From Sordaria brevicollis (lineage: Eukaryota; Ascomycota; Sordariomycetes; Sordariales; Sordariaceae): 64,000 nt of DNA. The stretch covers positions 2,046,001 through 2,110,000 of the forward strand of contig JAUTDP010000008.1 of assembly GCA_033439795.1 (NCBI GenBank). The letters run 5' to 3'. Shown here in pieces: positions 60,347-64,000 of the stretch. Both the position numbers and the translations under genes were made by a program. Within the stretch, counting starts at the first letter, position 1, and every line of letters begins with the position of its first letter. The notes under the pieces are model-generated. The model was not told the DNA's origin. It was given only the letters and a program-made list of their open reading frames with translations, and did not search any database.

Positions 60347-60388
60347 ATATTCGGCGGAGAAATAGCTTTTACGATTATAGTAAGTATA
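60347..60388 (-). pseudogene. Gag zinc-knuckle relic
   Basis: Read on the - strand as YTYYNRKSYFSAEY, which fits C-X2-C-X4-H-X4-C spacing with every Cys and His replaced by Tyr. Those are the codon changes expected from RIP (TGT to TAT; CAY to TAY). Confidence 0.7.
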
Positions 60389-62179
60389 AATACCGGTCTT
60401 TATACGGTATTAGAATACGTCGTTATCGATTATACGGGAAATTTAAACGTCGGAGGCGGATATAGAATCGAAATTTATAGCGGTACCGCCTTCGTTAATA
60501 ATAAATTCGGGAATAGAGCCGTTCGTATTATTAAAGGCGGAATTAAAATTAGTAATAGGGTTATTAATATTAGATTTATAATAGGGGTTAGTAATTTTAT
60601 TATATTAATCCTTCTATTTAAATTATTTAACGAAATTACGGATTATTTCGAATTATTCGTTGAATTTATTATCTTTAGGTTAAAGGCGTTATAAAGCGAT
60701 AATATTATAGAAGTATTTAGTTAAATGTTAATAGAAATAATAGATTTTTATATTATTATTAAATTAGTAATATTTAATAATAGTAATAAATTTATTTTCG
60801 AAATTAAATTATTTTATTTTATTTATTTTTAAATCTTCGAACTTATAATAAATTTAAATTATAATATTAATATTATTATATTTATTAATTATTTATTTAA
60901 ATAAATTAAAGGTAGTAGATTATTTAGCCGGTTTATTAAATAAAATTTTAATAAATTCGGGCTCGATTACCTCCTAAAGTTTATTACGAAAGGAGTAGGA
61001 AATTAGGGAAAATTTAATATCTTCGGTTTTAAAAGCGGAGGGTTTATTTTTAAAAGTGAATAAAATATTAATATACTATTAACGAAATTTAATAATTTTC
61101 TTAGGAATTTTACTAATATTATTAAAAGCGGGGGAAATAATAATATATAATACCGACCTATAATTATTACCGCTATTATTTCCGACCGGGTTATTAATAA
61201 TTATATTATTAAATTCGGATTCGGAATTATTAAAATTAGAATTACTATCGTTATTATTATCGAATAGGGGTATAGATATAAAATCGGTAGGTTTAAATAA
61301 ATATTAGTAAAAGTCGTTAATTATCTTTTAATATTTAATTATTTTACGCTTAATTATATTTTAGGAATTAATTTTAAGGTCGGAATAACGCTTTTAAACG
61401 TTAAATAAGGTTTATTAAAGGGTAATTAAACGAATTTAAAAATCGTTAATAATATCGTTATATTAGGAAATAGTATTAGCGAAAGCTTATTTATAAACGT
61501 CGTATTAAGTTTATTATTTAATAATAGCGTTTAAAAATTAAAAGGTATAATTAACTTTAAGAATTGCGAAATTAATATTAAAAATTGTATTAATTTAATC
61601 TTTATTTTAAATTAAAATGTAGAATTAGTCGAAATTTTAACGTAATTAATTATTTTTATCTTCGGATTATTAAAGGTCCTCCTTAATATTTTAGAATTCG
61701 GCGGTAACGGAAATAATATTAAATTATTTAAAATAAATAAATATATAAATAACGGCCGGGAATATAAAGTAATTATTTAAATTAAGAATTTAAATAATAA
61801 AAACTGGGATAATAATAAAATTATTATTAAGCGCGTAAATAGCGTTAATAAATTAGTCTTAAAATTTAATATTATAAAGGTTAACGTTTTTAATTTCGGA
61901 AAATATAATAATTACGACGAAGGTATTAATAATTATAGTAGGGATTAAATCGGATATTAATCGTTTAAATTAATATATTTTAATAAATATAAGGGAAAAG
62001 AAAATACGAACGACCGTAGTAATAATATTCGTTTCAATAATTATTTAATTCGAATTAACCGCGGGGCCGTCGCTAGAACGTTAGCCGCTAAAAAAACGAA
62101 TTTTAATACTAATTAATATAATTAACGATTAATCTTCTTCGAAAATTATATACGTAGCGTTAAAATAGGTATAATAAAT

Positions 62180-62465
62180 TATTAAAGGATAATATTAATA
62201 TTATTAAGTATATAATAAAATATATATTATTATATAAAGGAAAGGAAGGGAGAAGTATATACGGAGGATTAGATATATAGGCGCGAGCCTATACCTTAAT
62301 CCGTACGCACTTACGTAATATTGTACGTAACTATAGGTAATTAGATCTGGACTATATCGAATTATAATATGCGTACTATGGTCGGGAATGGTCGCTGGGG
62401 ATCTGGGCAACTATATAGGTGGTTAGTGCGTATACCGGGTATAGCACAGGTATAATCCTGTGATA
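62180..62465 (-). repeat. Right LTR (5' LTR of the - strand element)
   Basis: 286 bp, collinear with the left LTR without visible indels. Its outer right half (about 62,340-62,465) is little mutated, keeping GATCTGGACTATATCG and CCTGTGATA, while its inner half is heavily RIP-changed. It overlaps a 68-codon chance ORF that is not a gene. Confidence 0.88.
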
Positions 62466-62470
62466 TAATA
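62466..62470. repeat. Right target-site duplication TAATA
   Basis: An exact copy of 54,783-54,787 directly outside the right LTR. Confidence 0.65.
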
Positions 62471-64000
62471 TAAATATAAATAATATAAATATAATAATTA
62501 AATTTACCTTATTTACTTTACTTATTATAACTACAACCGCAATTAATTCCTATATTAATAATAATTAAATTAATAATAATAATCTTCTACCCTCCTCCCT
62601 TTTACCCTTATTACCGCTAAATAAATTATTAGAATCCCTTATTATCGATTTTATAAAGTAATTAATATTTCGATACGCGCTTAGAACTAATAAAAACCAG
62701 GGTTTACGTAATACGCTATTTAATATCTAAAAATCCTTTATATCTAATCGGCTCTCCCTCTATTATACGCGTAACCTCCTTAAATAGTAATACTTTATTT
62801 ATAGGATTAATAAAGGTATTTATATAGTAATTAAAAAGGGGATTAAAGAATTTCTCTATTTCGAAAGGGATTATATATAGCGGTCATTATTATTATTATT
62901 ATTACTACCGTAGGCGGTATTAACTCCCCTACTACCGTAACGTAAAGTTATTCTAATACCCTAAATTATAAACCCTAAACTCCTATTATAAAATAAATCC
63001 CATCCGTTTATAATTTTTTTATAATTATATTTTACTAATTATCGTATTTATTAAATTTATTTATCCCCCAAAATTCGCTTTAATAAAACGTTTATAATTA
63101 CCGCAACCTACTCCCTATCGATTAAAACTTCGATTAAAAATAAAAAAATAAAAATAATACTATTTATATTAACTTTATTAATAACGATAAAAAAATTAAT
63201 CTAAATAATAATCCGCGTACCGATTACAATAAAAATAAAACCGCAATTAAAATTAATAAAGAAGAGGATAACGAATTATAAAGGATTTTTTTTATATAAG
63301 AGGGGGGTTTTACACTTCGATTTATTATTATAAATAATAATACTTTTATACTTTTAATAATAAATTTAACACTTTTAATACATTTAATACATTTTATACT
63401 TTACGGGATTTTTTTTTATAATTTAATAATAATCGACTTCAAATATATTTAAAACGGTATATTTACTATATAAAATAATATTTTTATACAATTATTCCTA
63501 TCGTTATTAATTTATATAGCTAATCCCTATATAATATAACGTAATCTTTATTACTATTAACGTCGTTATAAAAGGGTACGTTTATTTAACGGTAATACCC
63601 GCGTATAATATTAACCCGCTACTCTACCTCCTATACAACCTTTTCTAAAAAACCTTTAAACTCTTTATTATTTAATATATTATTATTAGCATATTAATAT
63701 TATTATCGTATATAAGCCTTTACGTTATTAAAATACATTTTAATAAGGTTAAAATTTAGAAAATATAATAATAAAAATTATAATAATATACTTCTATTAT
63801 TGTATATAATTTTAATAAAGGGGTTTTTATACTATAATACGTTATTTATTATTAATATATTATAACGATTAAAAAACGGATTTATTTTAAATAATACCTC
63901 TTCCTCTAATTAAATAATAAAACCGGTCGTATTTATTACTCCCTTATAATATAATACGTTAATAAAGCTATCTATAATTATTATTAATAATAAATAGAAC
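62471..64000. repeat. RIP-mutated A+T-rich DNA right of the LTR element
   Basis: The same dinucleotide pattern as 52.7-54.8 kb (CpA/TpG depleted, CpG kept), with stops in all frames. No family could be identified. It runs off the window edge, so the block is longer than seen here. Confidence 0.8.

Larger units (their letters stand above)
54788..62465 (-). mobile_element. Ty3/gypsy LTR retrotransposon, full length, inactivated by RIP
   Basis: A 7,678-bp element bounded by two 286-bp LTRs and a 5-bp TAATA duplication. It lies on the - strand: a polypurine tract (AAAGGGGGATAA as read on that strand) abuts the left LTR, and reverse-transcriptase sequence reads right to left. Around 58,180-58,260 the - strand reads PIFLIKK and, further on, RYPLPLI, standard gypsy RT blocks. 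At 57,931-57,942 the catalytic YxDD reads YFNN followed by ILIYS. At 60,347-60,388 a Gag CCHC zinc knuckle is recognisable by spacing, with all four ligands now Tyr. The protease-RT-integrase order fits Metaviridae. No ORF above about 90 codons survives, so it cannot code. It is a fungal element, unrelated to animal or plant viruses. Confidence 0.88.

Noticed and set aside
62204..62410. 68-codon open frame on the - strand
   Set aside because: Lies inside the right LTR; a chance ORF.
52745..64000. Mitochondrial DNA insertion as an explanation for the A+T-rich block
   Set aside because: Retained CpG with lost CpA, LTRs differing by transitions, and gypsy RT blocks identify RIP-mutated retroelement DNA; no mitochondrial gene is recognisable.

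Overview
The window is nuclear DNA of a filamentous ascomycete, most likely Neurospora or a very close Sordariales relative. The genes carry short introns (about 55-145 nt) with GT...AG ends and CTRAY-like branch points. The protein set is fungal: RAVE subunit Rav1, arg-12 ornithine carbamoyltransferase, Ilv6, Sec17, Rrp12 and Ypi1. The last 11 kb bear the mark of repeat-induced point mutation (RIP): extreme A+T, near-absence of CpA/TpG, retained CpG, and G-to-A/C-to-T differences between the two LTRs of one retroelement.

Layout. 1-50.5 kb is ordinary gene-rich euchromatin with twelve protein genes. On the + strand: rav1 (its 5' end lies off the window), an OPT-family transporter, ilv6, a DUF3712 membrane protein, PRMT3, a DUF726 alpha/beta-hydrolase, sec17 and rrp12. 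On the - strand: a DENN-domain protein, a TRAPPC13-like protein, a KHDC4-like KH protein, arg-12, ypi1 and a GatC-like mitochondrial protein (the last three interleave with the + genes). An 8.2 kb stretch (12.15-20.3 kb) has no recognisable gene and carries one copy of a short inverted-repeat element. A second copy lies at 38.8-39.1 kb, and an unrelated 344-bp element with perfect 25-bp terminal inverted repeats lies at 30.3 kb. An intron-containing tRNA-Ser(GCT) gene sits at 52.03-52.13 kb, about 600 bp before the A+T-rich block.

From about 52.75 kb to the end the DNA is RIP-mutated relic. It holds one structurally complete but dead Ty3/gypsy element, 54,788-62,465, on the - strand, with 286-bp LTRs and a 5-bp target duplication. 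Its reverse-transcriptase catalytic aspartates and its Gag zinc-knuckle ligands have been changed by RIP-type transitions. Flanking A+T-rich DNA could not be assigned.

How the genes relate. Most are unrelated housekeeping genes. Rav1 (V-ATPase assembly), the TRAPPC13-like protein, Sec17, the DENN protein and the DUF3712 protein (two acidic dileucine motifs) all belong to endomembrane traffic or vacuole biology. ilv6 and arg-12 are convergent amino-acid biosynthesis genes, and each has a CPC1/Gcn4-type TGAGTCA site upstream.

Quality note: three genes (OPT, DUF3712, DUF726), and possibly TRAPPC13, are each broken by what looks like one missing base in a C or G homopolymer. Homopolymer sequencing error is the simplest explanation, so these are annotated as genes with a frame break rather than as pseudogenes. 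I found no convincing new multi-gene system.
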